A stretch of 64,000 nt of DNA from Flavobacterium frigidarium DSM 17623 (GTDB lineage Bacteria > Bacteroidota > Bacteroidia > Flavobacteriales > Flavobacteriaceae), in assembly GCF_000425505.1 (NCBI RefSeq), contig NZ_AUDO01000014.1, forward strand, positions 43,677 through 107,676, read 5' to 3'. Positions 1-8,519 of this stretch are shown piece after piece. The number at the start of each line of letters is the position of its first letter. Position 1 is the first letter of the stretch. Below the pieces are notes generated by a model. The model was given only the letters and a program-made list of their open reading frames with translations. It was not told where the DNA came from and searched no databases. The position numbers were made by a program, and so were the translations under genes.

Positions 1-1
1 T

Positions 2-697
2 TCCTCTTGGTACAATTATAATATTGCCGGACTAGCAAACAACACTATCACAGTAGAACTAGGTGTAACAGTAAAATTGAACAACACTATCTTAAACCCT
101 GATAAAAAGAGCACCATTAAGGTCACTGCATTCTATGACAAAAACAATAATAACATAAAGGATTCTGATGAAATAGTAGCACCAAACTACACTATTAATA
201 TCAATACAATCGCATTGCGAACAGATGATAGCGGGACCGCTTCTTACAAGAAAATCCCATACGGAATCTACTATTTAAAGCAATTCACGCAGGATGGATG
301 GTATTATAATGATGCTGCAATAAATGTAGATCGCCACAATTACAATTTAAATTTACCTTTACATCAAAGCGGGAAAGTAGAAGGTAAAATTGTCTTTAAC
401 TACAATACAGAAACAGCATTAGATTTTGAAAAGCGAGGTTACGGAATCGCCTTTAATGTTATGCAAGAAGAAAAATTCATCCAGAAAATTCAAACTAATG
501 ACGATGGTAATTTTACTATTTTTCTTCCTACTGGCGATTATAGCATTATGATTGACGAACAATCTTTACCTGCCAATACTTATTGCACTTTAAAAAGCCA
601 AGACGTAAAACTGGAAACTGGTAAGATTGCTGTGATTCCTCCGTTCATAATCAATGTAAAACAGAAAAAAATCAATACTAAGAAATTTACAAATTAG
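2..697 (+). CDS. C-terminal part of a large surface protein with prealbumin-like domains (partial)
   Basis: The reading frame is open from the first bases of the window, so this is the C-terminal end of a longer protein and not a gene starting at the TTG at 77. About 230 residues are visible. Two beta-sandwich modules can be recognised: one with a DKNNNNIKDSDE segment, which resembles the calcium-binding loops of SdrD/CNA-B-type surface domains, followed by DDSGTASYKKIPYGIYYL, and a second with NDDGNFTIFLPTGDYSI, a carboxypeptidase-regulatory-like pattern. The tail is Lys- and Asn-rich, with no transmembrane segment or obvious sorting domain. I infer a secreted or outer-membrane-associated structural protein. 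The specific family cannot be fixed without the N-terminal part. Confidence 0.6.
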   Translation, partial: SSWYNYNIAGLANNTITVELGVTVKLNNTILNPDKKSTIKVTAFYDKNNNNIKDSDEIVAPNYTININTIALRTDDSGTASYKKIPYGIYYLKQFTQDGWYYNDAAINVDRHNYNLNLPLHQSGKVEGKIVFNYNTETALDFEKRGYGIAFNVMQEEKFIQKIQTNDDGNFTIFLPTGDYSIMIDEQSLPANTYCTLKSQDVKLETGKIAVIPPFIINVKQKKINTKKFTN

Positions 698-761
698 TCG
701 ATTAAAAATAACAAATATCCTGATTACATTTAAATAGAACTACTTTCTAAAAGTACCCCAT

Positions 762-792
762 AAAAAAAGCCTCTCAATTTCTTGAAAGGCTT
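762..792 (-). terminator. Intrinsic terminator downstream of the tRNA
   Basis: The arms AAGCCTcTCAA and TTGAaAGGCTT pair around a short loop. Read on the minus strand, the hairpin is followed by seven Ts, so it suits the tRNA. It may also stop the plus-strand gene ending at 697. Confidence 0.7.
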
Positions 793-800
793 GTTTTCTG

Positions 801-874
801 TGGTCCCACCTGGGCTCGAACCAGGGACCACCTGATTATGAGTCAGGTGCTCTAACCAGCTGAGCTATAGGACC
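801..874 (-). tRNA. tRNA with CAT anticodon (tRNA-Ile2 or elongator tRNA-Met)
   Basis: A complete 74-nt cloverleaf reads on the minus strand. The acceptor arm GGTCCTA pairs with TGGGACC, the D arm is AGCTCAGCTGGTTAGAGCA, the anticodon stem CCTGA/TCAGG encloses the loop CTCATAA, and the T arm contains GGTTCGAGCC. The discriminator base is A and CCA is not encoded. CAT can be elongator Met or the lysidine-modified Ile2. The acceptor has C4-G69 and C5-G68, pairs known as TilS recognition determinants in E. coli tRNA-Ile2. That favours Ile2, but by eye the identity stays open. Confidence 0.9.
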
Positions 875-1003
875 GGTTATGAGAGTGCAATATTACTACT
901 ATTTTTCCTTTACTCCAAATAATATTCGTCTAGTTTTTATATAATTATTTAAATAATTTAAAAGGTCCTGATTACTAGATTTATAAAAAAAAACACAATC
1001 AAA

Positions 1004-1408
1004 TTATTTAATCTCTTGACACAATTCTATCAAGACGCCATTTGTACTTTTGGGATGTAAAAAGGCTACGATTTTGTTGTCTGCTCCCCTTTTTGGCACC
1101 TCATTTAGGATAACGAAACCCTCTCCTTTTAACCTTTCAATTTCTGCGACAATATCATCTACATCAAAAGCAATGTGATGAATCCCTTCACCTTTTTTTT
1201 CTAAGAACTTAGCTATTGGACTATCTGGATTTGTCGCTGCCAAAAGTTCAATTTTATTTGGACCGTTCATAAAAAAGGAAGTCATTACTCCTTCACTCGC
1301 TACTGCTTCTGATTTATATGGCGGAGCACCAAATAATTTTTCGAATAAATCATTTGAAACATCCAAGTCATTTACTGCAATTCCAATATGTTCTATTTTG
1401 TTCATCAT
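1004..1408 (-). CDS. mce: Methylmalonyl-CoA epimerase
   Basis: A 134-residue single-domain VOC-fold protein that interconverts (R)- and (S)-methylmalonyl-CoA in propionate/succinyl-CoA metabolism. Sequence signs are the opening KIEHIGIAV with a metal-ligand His at residue 7, the second half starting GIHHIAFDV with another ligand His, and the C-terminal LIELCQ carrying the ligand Glu. Length is normal for the family. The gene starts ATG-ATG, and its ATG lies 10 bases from the stop of the upstream gene that ends at 1418, so it may be the last gene of the minus-strand run 4652-1004. That neighbourhood gives no functional clue. No methylmalonyl-CoA mutase gene is present in the window. Confidence 0.9.
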   Translation of the reverse strand: MMNKIEHIGIAVNDLDVSNDLFEKLFGAPPYKSEAVASEGVMTSFFMNGPNKIELLAATNPDSPIAKFLEKKGEGIHHIAFDVDDIVAEIERLKGEGFVILNEVPKRGADNKIVAFLHPKSTNGVLIELCQEIK

Positions 1409-1417
1409 GTATTTTGC

Positions 1418-3688
1418 TTATTTAGTGGCATTCATTGTGTACGTATCAAAATACCCGCATTCGTTAATCACTTCTTGATAATACTGAGTATCAGAATATT
1501 CTTCTCGCAAGGCCTTAAAACTATCCCATGCTTTAAAGTTTACTTCACTATCATAAATATCCCACCAGCCCTTATCTTGAAAATAGTAATTTGTATTGTA
1601 ATAATCATTACGTTCACACTTGCTAATCATGTATAAGCATTTTGCTTTTTGTTCTTTGCTGCTAGCTGCCTCAAATGCTTGCTTGTAATATCGCTTAGCG
1701 GTACTGCAATCCACAATCATTTTCATCATTTGCGTTCTAAAATTTGTAGGACTCGATCCTGAACCAACTATGGCACCTTCATGATATATGCGGGCATTTC
1801 CAAAAAATGAAATGTTATAAAATGCATTTCCTAGCAGTAAGCTATTGTTGTAAACATCCTCATTCACTTTTAATTTTTGCTGCATTTCACCAACAATTTT
1901 TAAAAATTGTAAGGCAGTAAATTTTCTAGATTGTGGCGCCTGGTGTTCGCAATCATGACAATCTTTAATATTTCCATTGAAGGGGTTAGCCAACAAGATC
2001 ATGTTTTTCTTCTCAGTTGTATTTTCCAAGTGCGAAATTGCACTATTAATGTTATTTTCAAAGGTCGCTTGAACAGCTTCATAATTCTCGATATCCTCTA
2101 TTTTAGTGCTATAAATCTTTTGTGCTAAAACTTCCCAAGCTGATTTATTTTCTTTTAAGATAAATTCCTTCATTGCTTGAACATTCCTTTTCGAATCATA
2201 AAATTCTTCTTGTGGAGCAAAAATTTCACTCATTACAACATTCTTCTTTTTCGAATAAAGCGTAGCTAAATATTTCTTGCTCCACTCTGTAGCATTATAG
2301 TATCTAAATTTTTGGTTTTCACTATTTGGTAGAGTAATGTATAACCAATTTAAATCAGATAAGAGCGCATTTTCTGCTGAGCTACTAATTTTACCAACTT
2401 GGCTTAAATTATTTATTAACTGTAGTAATCTCAATTGATTTGAAGCTAATTCTGTTTTAGGCAATTCTGACTTAACACCTTTAAAAGTTTTATCAGCCAT
2501 GGCGTGCTCCCCCTTCAAGACTTGAAGATAACCCATTGCAATTTTCCACAAATAAGGTTGGTCTGTTTGATTTGATTTGGCAATTTGACTCACTAAAGCA
2601 TATACTTCAGAATCGACTTTAACGACTTTCTTTTTACCTCCTTCATTGGAATCAGTAGCTGTAACGTTAATCTTATTTTCCTGCTTATTAATCAAACGTG
2701 TCAATAAATAATTCAAATGTTCGCTTCCTGGATCTAATTTAAATATTTCCGATACTGCATTTTGCTCGTCTTTGTAGTACCCATGAATGGCCCATAAAGC
2801 TGCTTTTTCTTTATTATTTTTGGCTAAAGCCAAAGCGCCATTCCAGTCAGTTTCGTTATTTGGACGAAAACTATAAGTTGCCACCACCCTCATTGTCGGA
2901 CAATTATCAAATAGCACACTATACATATAATTAGACACAGCATAATTTCCCCTCGAATAATTTACTCCTGCACAATATCCAAAAGCACGATAATACAAAG
3001 TGTTTTTCTCCACCTTTTGGGCAGTTTGATTAAAAAAATCAATTGCTTTTTGCTTGTTGTCACTGTAGAAATATGCTTTCATCAACTGAAACCAATACCT
3101 ATTTTTCATAAAATCATCGGTAGTTGTCGCATACTGTTTTTCAAGAGAACGTATTACTTTCCAATCGGTATAAACTTTTTGATCTGAAGAATCATATTCC
3201 CAATAGGATTTTCTTAATGAGGCTGTTTCTGTTTTCTTAGCCAAGGCTAAAAAAGTGATAAAGCGCTTGACCCTCTCATTACCTAATGCTACAGTTGTAG
3301 CCCATTTTGCAACAACCTCATTTGATTTTTGAGTAGTATAATAATTATCTAATGCGATAATATCTTGCGCACTTTCTTCTATTAAAAAGAATTTTACCGT
3401 TTCTTTAGGCATTGCTTCTTTTAAATAATTTTCCCAGTCGCTAGTGATTTCGTCATTGAATCTTGAATTGTGCCTGTCATCAAAGCCAATTCCGTAGAAA
3501 ATTTCACCCGATAAAAACAGTGGCGAATATGACTCCTCTACAAATGCTTCTGGCGTAAAATTAGAATTGTAGCTATAATACCAATCATCAAGCCAGTCAC
3601 CGCCGCCACAAGCTTGAATTACACCATAGGAAAGTAAAAGTACACCACTAAAAATAAGCAGTAATTTTCTTGAAAATGTTTTTATCAT
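1418..3688 (-). CDS. Secreted or lipid-anchored helical-repeat protein of unknown function
   Basis: A 756-residue protein with an N-terminal hydrophobic signal (KLLLIFSGVLLLSYGVIQAC) ending in a Cys that fits a loose lipobox, followed by GGG. The mature part is rich in Tyr, Asn and Lys and looks like irregular TPR-type helical repeats (for example MKAYFYSDNKQKAIDFFNQ). I do not recognise a named family. Its start overlaps the end of the 3648-4652 lipoprotein gene by 41 bp in another frame, so the two are translationally coupled and probably act together at the cell envelope. No enzyme motif was seen. Alternative: an orphan surface protein associated with gliding or secretion, which is inference only. 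Confidence 0.7.
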   Translation of the reverse strand: MIKTFSRKLLLIFSGVLLLSYGVIQACGGGDWLDDWYYSYNSNFTPEAFVEESYSPLFLSGEIFYGIGFDDRHNSRFNDEITSDWENYLKEAMPKETVKFFLIEESAQDIIALDNYYTTQKSNEVVAKWATTVALGNERVKRFITFLALAKKTETASLRKSYWEYDSSDQKVYTDWKVIRSLEKQYATTTDDFMKNRYWFQLMKAYFYSDNKQKAIDFFNQTAQKVEKNTLYYRAFGYCAGVNYSRGNYAVSNYMYSVLFDNCPTMRVVATYSFRPNNETDWNGALALAKNNKEKAALWAIHGYYKDEQNAVSEIFKLDPGSEHLNYLLTRLINKQENKINVTATDSNEGGKKKVVKVDSEVYALVSQIAKSNQTDQPYLWKIAMGYLQVLKGEHAMADKTFKGVKSELPKTELASNQLRLLQLINNLSQVGKISSSAENALLSDLNWLYITLPNSENQKFRYYNATEWSKKYLATLYSKKKNVVMSEIFAPQEEFYDSKRNVQAMKEFILKENKSAWEVLAQKIYSTKIEDIENYEAVQATFENNINSAISHLENTTEKKNMILLANPFNGNIKDCHDCEHQAPQSRKFTALQFLKIVGEMQQKLKVNEDVYNNSLLLGNAFYNISFFGNARIYHEGAIVGSGSSPTNFRTQMMKMIVDCSTAKRYYKQAFEAASSKEQKAKCLYMISKCERNDYYNTNYYFQDKGWWDIYDSEVNFKAWDSFKALREEYSDTQYYQEVINECGYFDTYTMNATK

Positions 3689-4652
3689 AATTTCTAATAT
3701 TGATTTCGTCTAAGTCGTAAAAAATAATCTCTTTTGCTATATGTTCCGAATTCTCGCTCAAATCCTCGGCCATTTCCTCTAAGTTTGAAGTACTTATTGC
3801 TTCGATTTTAACCACATCTCCCTTTTTATAAAAAACACTCTTTTTATAATGAGATTTTAAAACCTCAAAAGAGAATTCATTGATTTGCTTGTAATTTATA
3901 TCCGAAACTAAATCAGCCGTATTTAATTTATTTCGCAAACCAATCACTCTGCCCTCGCTTATGTGAATTCCCCATGAATATATAGGTAACGCAAAATTTA
4001 ATGCCATAGGATATTTTTTCAAACTCTTAACATATTTGCTAGCTGTCTCTCGATTGTAAATCGAGTTGAAAGATTCTACCGCAATGGTACCCATGTTGTA
4101 ATACATCAATACTGCCCTATCAGCATTTGGGATTTTTGTTTTCTCAAAATACTTTACTTGATGCAATCGTATTGTGACTGATATTTGCTTTTTAGACATA
4201 CGCTTGAAATCTTCGATAAATTGTAAATAGTTATTTTTACTAGTTAAAGTCCAATCGCAATCAATTTGAATTTCAGAACATTCAAGGTTATTTTTTTTAT
4301 TAATCAAGGCAATAAAATCCATTGTTTTTTTAGCCAAAGCTTTGCTATCAAATCCTTCTTCCAGCATCACTTTATTTTGAATAAAGACAACTGGAACAAT
4401 AGATGCAACGGTAGGTTTAACTTTAAAATGTATCGGACTTACAGGAAAAACTTCTTTTGTTGAAGGATTTACATCCAAATCAAAATAGCGAATATATAGT
4501 TTGCTAACTTTATTTTCACTTAACGCTTCTTGTTCTAAACTAGATAAATCAAAGTTAGTTTTCCAGTAGTAAAAAGACACAGCAGCGTGCTCCTTGCGAT
4601 CACATGATGCAATAATCAAAATAAAAACAATATAGAGCCAGAAGTTTCTCAA
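3648..4652 (-). CDS. Lipoprotein of unknown function, possible TIM-barrel (glycosidase-like) fold
   Basis: A 334-residue protein with signal peptide MRNFWLYIVFILIIASC, a good lipobox (IASC), so it is predicted to be lipid-anchored. The body alternates beta strands and helices: KLYIRYFDLDV, IQIDCDWT, ISVTIRLHQVKYF, AVLMYYNMG, ALNFALPIYSWGI. This order resembles a glycoside-hydrolase-like TIM barrel with acidic residues at strand ends (QIDCDW). The catalytic residues cannot be assigned and enzymatic activity is inference. It is the upstream partner of the overlapping 1418-3688 gene. A TACATTTG box lies at 4674-4681, 21 bases upstream of the ATG. Confidence 0.65.
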   Translation of the reverse strand: MRNFWLYIVFILIIASCDRKEHAAVSFYYWKTNFDLSSLEQEALSENKVSKLYIRYFDLDVNPSTKEVFPVSPIHFKVKPTVASIVPVVFIQNKVMLEEGFDSKALAKKTMDFIALINKKNNLECSEIQIDCDWTLTSKNNYLQFIEDFKRMSKKQISVTIRLHQVKYFEKTKIPNADRAVLMYYNMGTIAVESFNSIYNRETASKYVKSLKKYPMALNFALPIYSWGIHISEGRVIGLRNKLNTADLVSDINYKQINEFSFEVLKSHYKKSVFYKKGDVVKIEAISTSNLEEMAEDLSENSEHIAKEIIFYDLDEINIRNYDKNIFKKITAYF

Positions 4653-4836
4653 CTAAAAAATTTTAATAAGTAGCAAATGTACCATTTTGAAAACTTTTGT
4701 CGTGCTCTTCGCCTCATTTTTAAACGAGGTTTTTTACAGCAAATTCATACAAGAAGGATGTGTCCTAATTAATGTATAAAAATTTCGATTACAGAAAATA
4801 TAATTGTTATTTTGTAGTTATAAATTCAAAGATTTT

Positions 4837-6501
4837 ATGTTCAAGAATTCCGCAATACTTATCTGCATACTTTTAGCGCTGTCATTAACCAATTGTGCCA
4901 AAAGAGGTACCATTACAGGTGGTTTAAAAGACACGCTTGCCCCTACCTTAAGAATCAGTTTCCCCGAAAATTTCAACACGCAATTCAAGGGAGACGAAAT
5001 TAAATTGGTTTTTGACGAATACATCAAACTTACCAATTTAAGCAAGCAGCTGATCATCTCTCCTCCTATGGAGCGTGAACCGTTAATTTTACCTACAACC
5101 GCAACTAAGTTCTTGACAATTAAATTAAAAGACACATTAAAACCCAATACAACATACAGCTTTAACTTTGGTCAAAGTATTGCTGATAACAATGAGGGAA
5201 ACGCCTTGAACCAATTTAAATATGTTTTTTCAACAGGAGATTATATTGACTCGCTATCGTTAAGTGGTAAGGTGAGAGATGCCTACGAAAAAGAAGCAGA
5301 TGCTTTTATATCTGTGATGTTATATGATATGGATGAAACGTTTAATGACTCTATTGTTTACAATAAATCACCACGTTATATCACTAATACATTAGACAGT
5401 TTAAAAACTTTTAAGTTAGAAAATCTAAAAGCGGGTAAATACTTATTAGTCGCAATGAAGGATCAAAATAGCAATAATAAATTTAATCCTAAAGAAGACA
5501 AGATAGGATTTTTGAAACAAGTTATTACGGTTCCGAATGACACTGCATACACTGTTGACTTGTTCAAAGAAACCTTAGATCTTAAAACATTCAAACCAAC
5601 CCAGTCTTCTGGAAACAAATTATTATTAGGGTACAATGGGAAACAAAGCTTTAAAGCTAATCCTCCTAAGGTTACTATTACTAGCAATAAACTAGTAGTT
5701 CCTTCTATCGTTACACAAATGCCCGAAAAAGATTCGTTGCAAGTATGGTACAAACCCTTAAAAGCAGATACGTTAGCTGTTAATGTTATGCGAGACAACT
5801 ACAAAGAAGAGTATATAATAAGAGTAAAAGATCAAAAAAAGGATAGTTTAGACATCAAAGCGCTTCAAAATGGAGTCTTAAATTTTAGAGATCGCTTTAC
5901 ACTAGAAGCCTCTACGCCACTTGTAAAATTTGATAAATCTAAAATCCAGATTCTTTCTAAGGATTCTACCGCCGTTGACTTCACTACAGAATATGATGAT
6001 TTCAACCAAAAATTTTATTTAGATTTCAAAAAAGAGGTTTCAGAGCAATATAGCGTTTCATTTTTACCAGGAGCTTTAATAGACTTTTTTGAGCAACCTA
6101 ATGATAGTTTAAATTATAACTTGACAACTAAAACGGCTGCAGATTATGCTAACTTAAGAATACAACTGCAAAATGTAAAACGTTTTCCTGTAATTGTACA
6201 GTTAACAAATAGTAAGGGCGATGTGATTGCTTCAGAATATTCAGAGGAAAAAACCACCGTAGATTTTAACTTGGTCGAACCTACCGTATTGACATTGAGA
6301 CTAATCTACGACGATAATAAAAATGGCATTTACGATACCGGTAGCTACTTACAAAAGCGCTACTCTGAAGAGGTTATATATTCCTCGAAAGAGATAAACA
6401 TTCATGCCAATTTTGATTGGGAAGAAACTTTTGATGTCAGTTTACCTTACACTCCACCACCAAAAGAAAAAGTTGGTAATAAAAAGAAATCCTCTTTTTA
6501 A
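4837..6501 (+). CDS. Ig-like domain-containing lipoprotein
   Basis: A 554-residue lipoprotein. I chose the ATG at 4837 rather than the TTG at 4804, because the protein then begins MFKNSAILICILLALSLTNC, a proper lipoprotein signal with lipobox LTNC. An N-terminal SbsA/Big_5-type Ig-like domain follows (APTLRISFPENF, FDEYIKL, NTTYSFNFGQSIADNNEGN), a type common in Bacteroidota surface proteins. A prealbumin-like segment (GKYLLVAMKDQNSNNKFNP) and a long C-terminal beta-rich region come next. The end is Lys-rich (KEKVGNKKKSSF). It is likely a structural or adhesion component at the outer membrane. The 3' end overlaps the convergent amidase gene by 4 bp. Confidence 0.8.
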   Translation: MFKNSAILICILLALSLTNCAKRGTITGGLKDTLAPTLRISFPENFNTQFKGDEIKLVFDEYIKLTNLSKQLIISPPMEREPLILPTTATKFLTIKLKDTLKPNTTYSFNFGQSIADNNEGNALNQFKYVFSTGDYIDSLSLSGKVRDAYEKEADAFISVMLYDMDETFNDSIVYNKSPRYITNTLDSLKTFKLENLKAGKYLLVAMKDQNSNNKFNPKEDKIGFLKQVITVPNDTAYTVDLFKETLDLKTFKPTQSSGNKLLLGYNGKQSFKANPPKVTITSNKLVVPSIVTQMPEKDSLQVWYKPLKADTLAVNVMRDNYKEEYIIRVKDQKKDSLDIKALQNGVLNFRDRFTLEASTPLVKFDKSKIQILSKDSTAVDFTTEYDDFNQKFYLDFKKEVSEQYSVSFLPGALIDFFEQPNDSLNYNLTTKTAADYANLRIQLQNVKRFPVIVQLTNSKGDVIASEYSEEKTTVDFNLVEPTVLTLRLIYDDNKNGIYDTGSYLQKRYSEEVIYSSKEINIHANFDWEETFDVSLPYTPPPKEKVGNKKKSSF

Positions 6502-7265
6502 TCTTTGATAGAAAAATAATCTCTATCACTTAAAAAGCGGAACCGATCTCTTGTTTCTACTTGTGTGTTTTTATGTAGAGTAGTGATAAAAACACCTTCG
6601 CTGTTAGCAGCTGCAAGAATAGTTTGACCAAGTGCATCAATTATTTGTGATTGTCCGTTATACTCGTGATTATTACCATCAACACCTATTCTATTTACCC
6701 CAATGGTGTAACTCATATTTTCTATTGCTCTAGCGACAAGGAGACTATTCCAAGCATGAATACGTTTGCTAGGCCAGTTCGCTACATAAATAAGTAAATC
6801 ATAATCTTCGGCATTTCTCGAAAAAACAGGAAAACGCAAATCGTAACATACCAGAGGTGCAATGCGCCATCCCTGGTATTCTACAATTAACTTTTCGCCT
6901 CCTTTAGCGTATTGTTTTTCCTCACCAGCTAAAGTGAATAAATGTCTCTTGTCATAGAATTGTACTTCTCCGGATGGAAATACAAATAATAGTCGGTTAT
7001 AAAACACTCCTCCTTCTTCAATCACAAAACTACCGGTTATTGCAGCTTTGTTGGCTTTCGCCAAAGTCTGCATCCACCCTACTGTTTCTCCAGTCATGGT
7101 TTCGGCTACGGCAGCAGGATTCATCGTAAAACCTGAAGTGAACATCTCAGGAAGAACAATTAGGTTGATCTCTCCCTTAATTGAGTTTATTTTTTCTTCG
7201 AAATTTTCTCTGTTTGCTTGTGGGTTTTCCCAAACTAATACGGATTGGATTATAGCTACTTTCAT
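6498..7265 (-). CDS. Nitrilase-superfamily omega-amidase (carbon-nitrogen hydrolase)
   Basis: A 255-residue nitrilase-superfamily protein with the Glu-Lys-Cys catalytic triad visible: Glu in LIVLPEMFTSGF, Lys in FYDKRHLF, Cys in APLVCYDLRFPVF. The closest known type is the YafV/Nit2 omega-amidase, which hydrolyses alpha-ketoglutaramate and alpha-ketosuccinamate, by-products of glutamine transaminases and of methionine salvage. Substrate is inferred from family resemblance. Length is normal. It is convergent with the Ig-like lipoprotein (4-bp tail overlap), and a long gene-free stretch lies upstream. Confidence 0.85.
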   Translation of the reverse strand: MKVAIIQSVLVWENPQANRENFEEKINSIKGEINLIVLPEMFTSGFTMNPAAVAETMTGETVGWMQTLAKANKAAITGSFVIEEGGVFYNRLLFVFPSGEVQFYDKRHLFTLAGEEKQYAKGGEKLIVEYQGWRIAPLVCYDLRFPVFSRNAEDYDLLIYVANWPSKRIHAWNSLLVARAIENMSYTIGVNRIGVDGNNHEYNGQSQIIDALGQTILAAANSEGVFITTLHKNTQVETRDRFRFLSDRDYFSIKD

Positions 7266-7546
7266 TTTATAAAATTACTAAAAATTGCCATACTGATCGA
7301 ATGCTTGACTTGTAAATTACAGCCAAAAATCCTCCTAAAACATAAAGTCTGTATGAAAACATCAAGCAGCTATTATTAATAAAAATTTCGCATGTTCTTT
7401 GCGCTACCAGCTAATTAGTAAAGACAATCTAGGAGAACTAACTTTTATTCAGCGATAATTACCTATAAAAACTAAACACTATTTATTAACACTTATTCAC
7501 AGAAAATAAGTCACTTTTGGCTAATGGCTAATCTCTACTGACTAGT

Positions 7547-7650
7547 TTGGGTGAGGGATAGCAGAGGAAAGCCCACAGCCCGACAGAGGAGGTGCGAGGA
7601 CTTGTAACGAATAGCCCGACCGAAGCTTTTGCGGAGGGCACCCCCAAAAA
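7547..7650 (+). repeat. Dispersed intergenic repeat, family A, copy 1
   Basis: A GC-richer block in AT-rich surroundings, bounded by TTTGGGTG and CACCCCCAAA, which are near-inverted ends. It shares long words with the reverse complement of 13553-13668: GGGAT.GCAG.GG, AGCCCACAG, CGAGGACT, AGCCCGACC and GGAGG, in the same order. No open reading frame is maintained, so this is a non-coding repeat. Confidence 0.75.
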
Positions 7651-7651
7651 C

Positions 7652-7685
7652 AAAAAACGCATCCAAATAAATGAATGCGTTTTTT
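7652..7685 (-). terminator. Bidirectional terminator after sdhB
   Basis: Arms AAAAAACGCAT and ATGCGTTTTTT form a perfect hairpin with a T run on either strand. On the minus strand it ends the sdhCAB operon. Confidence 0.8.
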
Positions 7686-7728
7686 GATCATTACCATAAA
7701 GCATAAACTTTATGACATTATATTTATG

Positions 7729-8475
7729 CTATCCTTGAGCACTTGCTGATAAGTATTCTCTGTTCATACGAGCGATGTTTTCTAAGGAAATTCCTTTAGG
7801 ACATTCAACTTCACATGCTCCAGTATTACTACAGTTACCAAAACCTTCAGCATCCATTTGGTGTACCATATTTAATACACGGTCAGTTGCTTCGATTCTA
7901 CCTTGTGGTAATAATGCATATTGAGAAACTTTTGCAGCAACGAATAACATTGCTGATGAGTTTTTGCAACTCGCCACACAAGCACCACAACCAATACAAG
8001 TTGCAGCATCAAATGCTTCGTCAGCATCTTTTTTAGTAATAGGAATAGAATTGGCATCGATGGTATTACCAGAAGTATTTACAGATATAAATCCTCCTGC
8101 ATGTTGAATTCTATCAAATGCGCTACGGTTTACAACTAAATCTTTTACTACTGGGAACGCAGCTGCACGGAAAGGCTCGATTGTGATCGTGTCGCCATCC
8201 TTAAACATACGCATGTGTAATTGACAAGTTGTTACTCCTCTATCTGGTCCGTGTGCTTCACCGTTGATGTATAATGAACACATTCCGCAAATTCCTTCGC
8301 GACAATCGTGGTCAAATGCAACTGGCTCACCACCTTTGCTCATTAAATCTTCATTGAAAACGTCAAGCATTTCAAGGAAAGACATGTCTGGCTCAATTCC
8401 GTCGATTTGATAATCAACCATTGCTCCTTTATCTTGGGCGTTTTTTTGACGCCATATTTTTAATGTAAGTTTCAT
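7729..8475 (-). CDS. sdhB: Succinate dehydrogenase iron-sulfur subunit
   Basis: A 248-residue electron-transfer subunit of complex II that passes electrons from the SdhA flavin to the quinone site. Cluster ligands are visible: the [2Fe-2S] set C58, C63, C66 and C84 ([10 protein letters not shown]...TTC), and the two C-terminal cluster sets C160-C163-C166-C170 ([11 protein letters not shown]) and C215/C221/C225 (CEVECPKG). Length fits the type-B enzymes of Bacteroidota and epsilonproteobacteria. It is the last gene of sdhC-sdhA-(S23 remnant)-sdhB. The 446-bp gap to sdhA is filled by the inserted four-helix-bundle gene. Confidence 0.97.
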   Translation of the reverse strand: MKLTLKIWRQKNAQDKGAMVDYQIDGIEPDMSFLEMLDVFNEDLMSKGGEPVAFDHDCREGICGMCSLYINGEAHGPDRGVTTCQLHMRMFKDGDTITIEPFRAAAFPVVKDLVVNRSAFDRIQHAGGFISVNTSGNTIDANSIPITKKDADEAFDAATCIGCGACVASCKNSSAMLFVAAKVSQYALLPQGRIEATDRVLNMVHQMDAEGFGNCSNTGACEVECPKGISLENIARMNREYLSASAQG

Positions 8476-8519
8476 TGTATTTTAGTTTATTAGCCAAAAG
8501 TCAAAAGGCAGAAGCTTAA

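Larger units (their letters stand above)
7266..7728. other. 463-bp gene-free stretch
   Basis: It lies between the start of the amidase gene and the end of sdhB. The first 280 bases show no gene or clear structure. A dispersed repeat fills 7547-7650 and a terminator lies at 7652-7685. Just before the repeat, at about 7514-7535, the words TGGCTAATGGCTAATCTCTA resemble the sequence TTGGCTAGTGGCTTCTTACT found next to the S23 insertion at about 8893. Confidence 0.7.

Noticed and set aside
4711..4736. Hairpin-like CCTC...GAGG followed by six Ts upstream of the Ig-like lipoprotein gene
   Set aside because: The stem is only about four pairs plus an A-C mismatch. It is too weak to call a terminator or attenuator.
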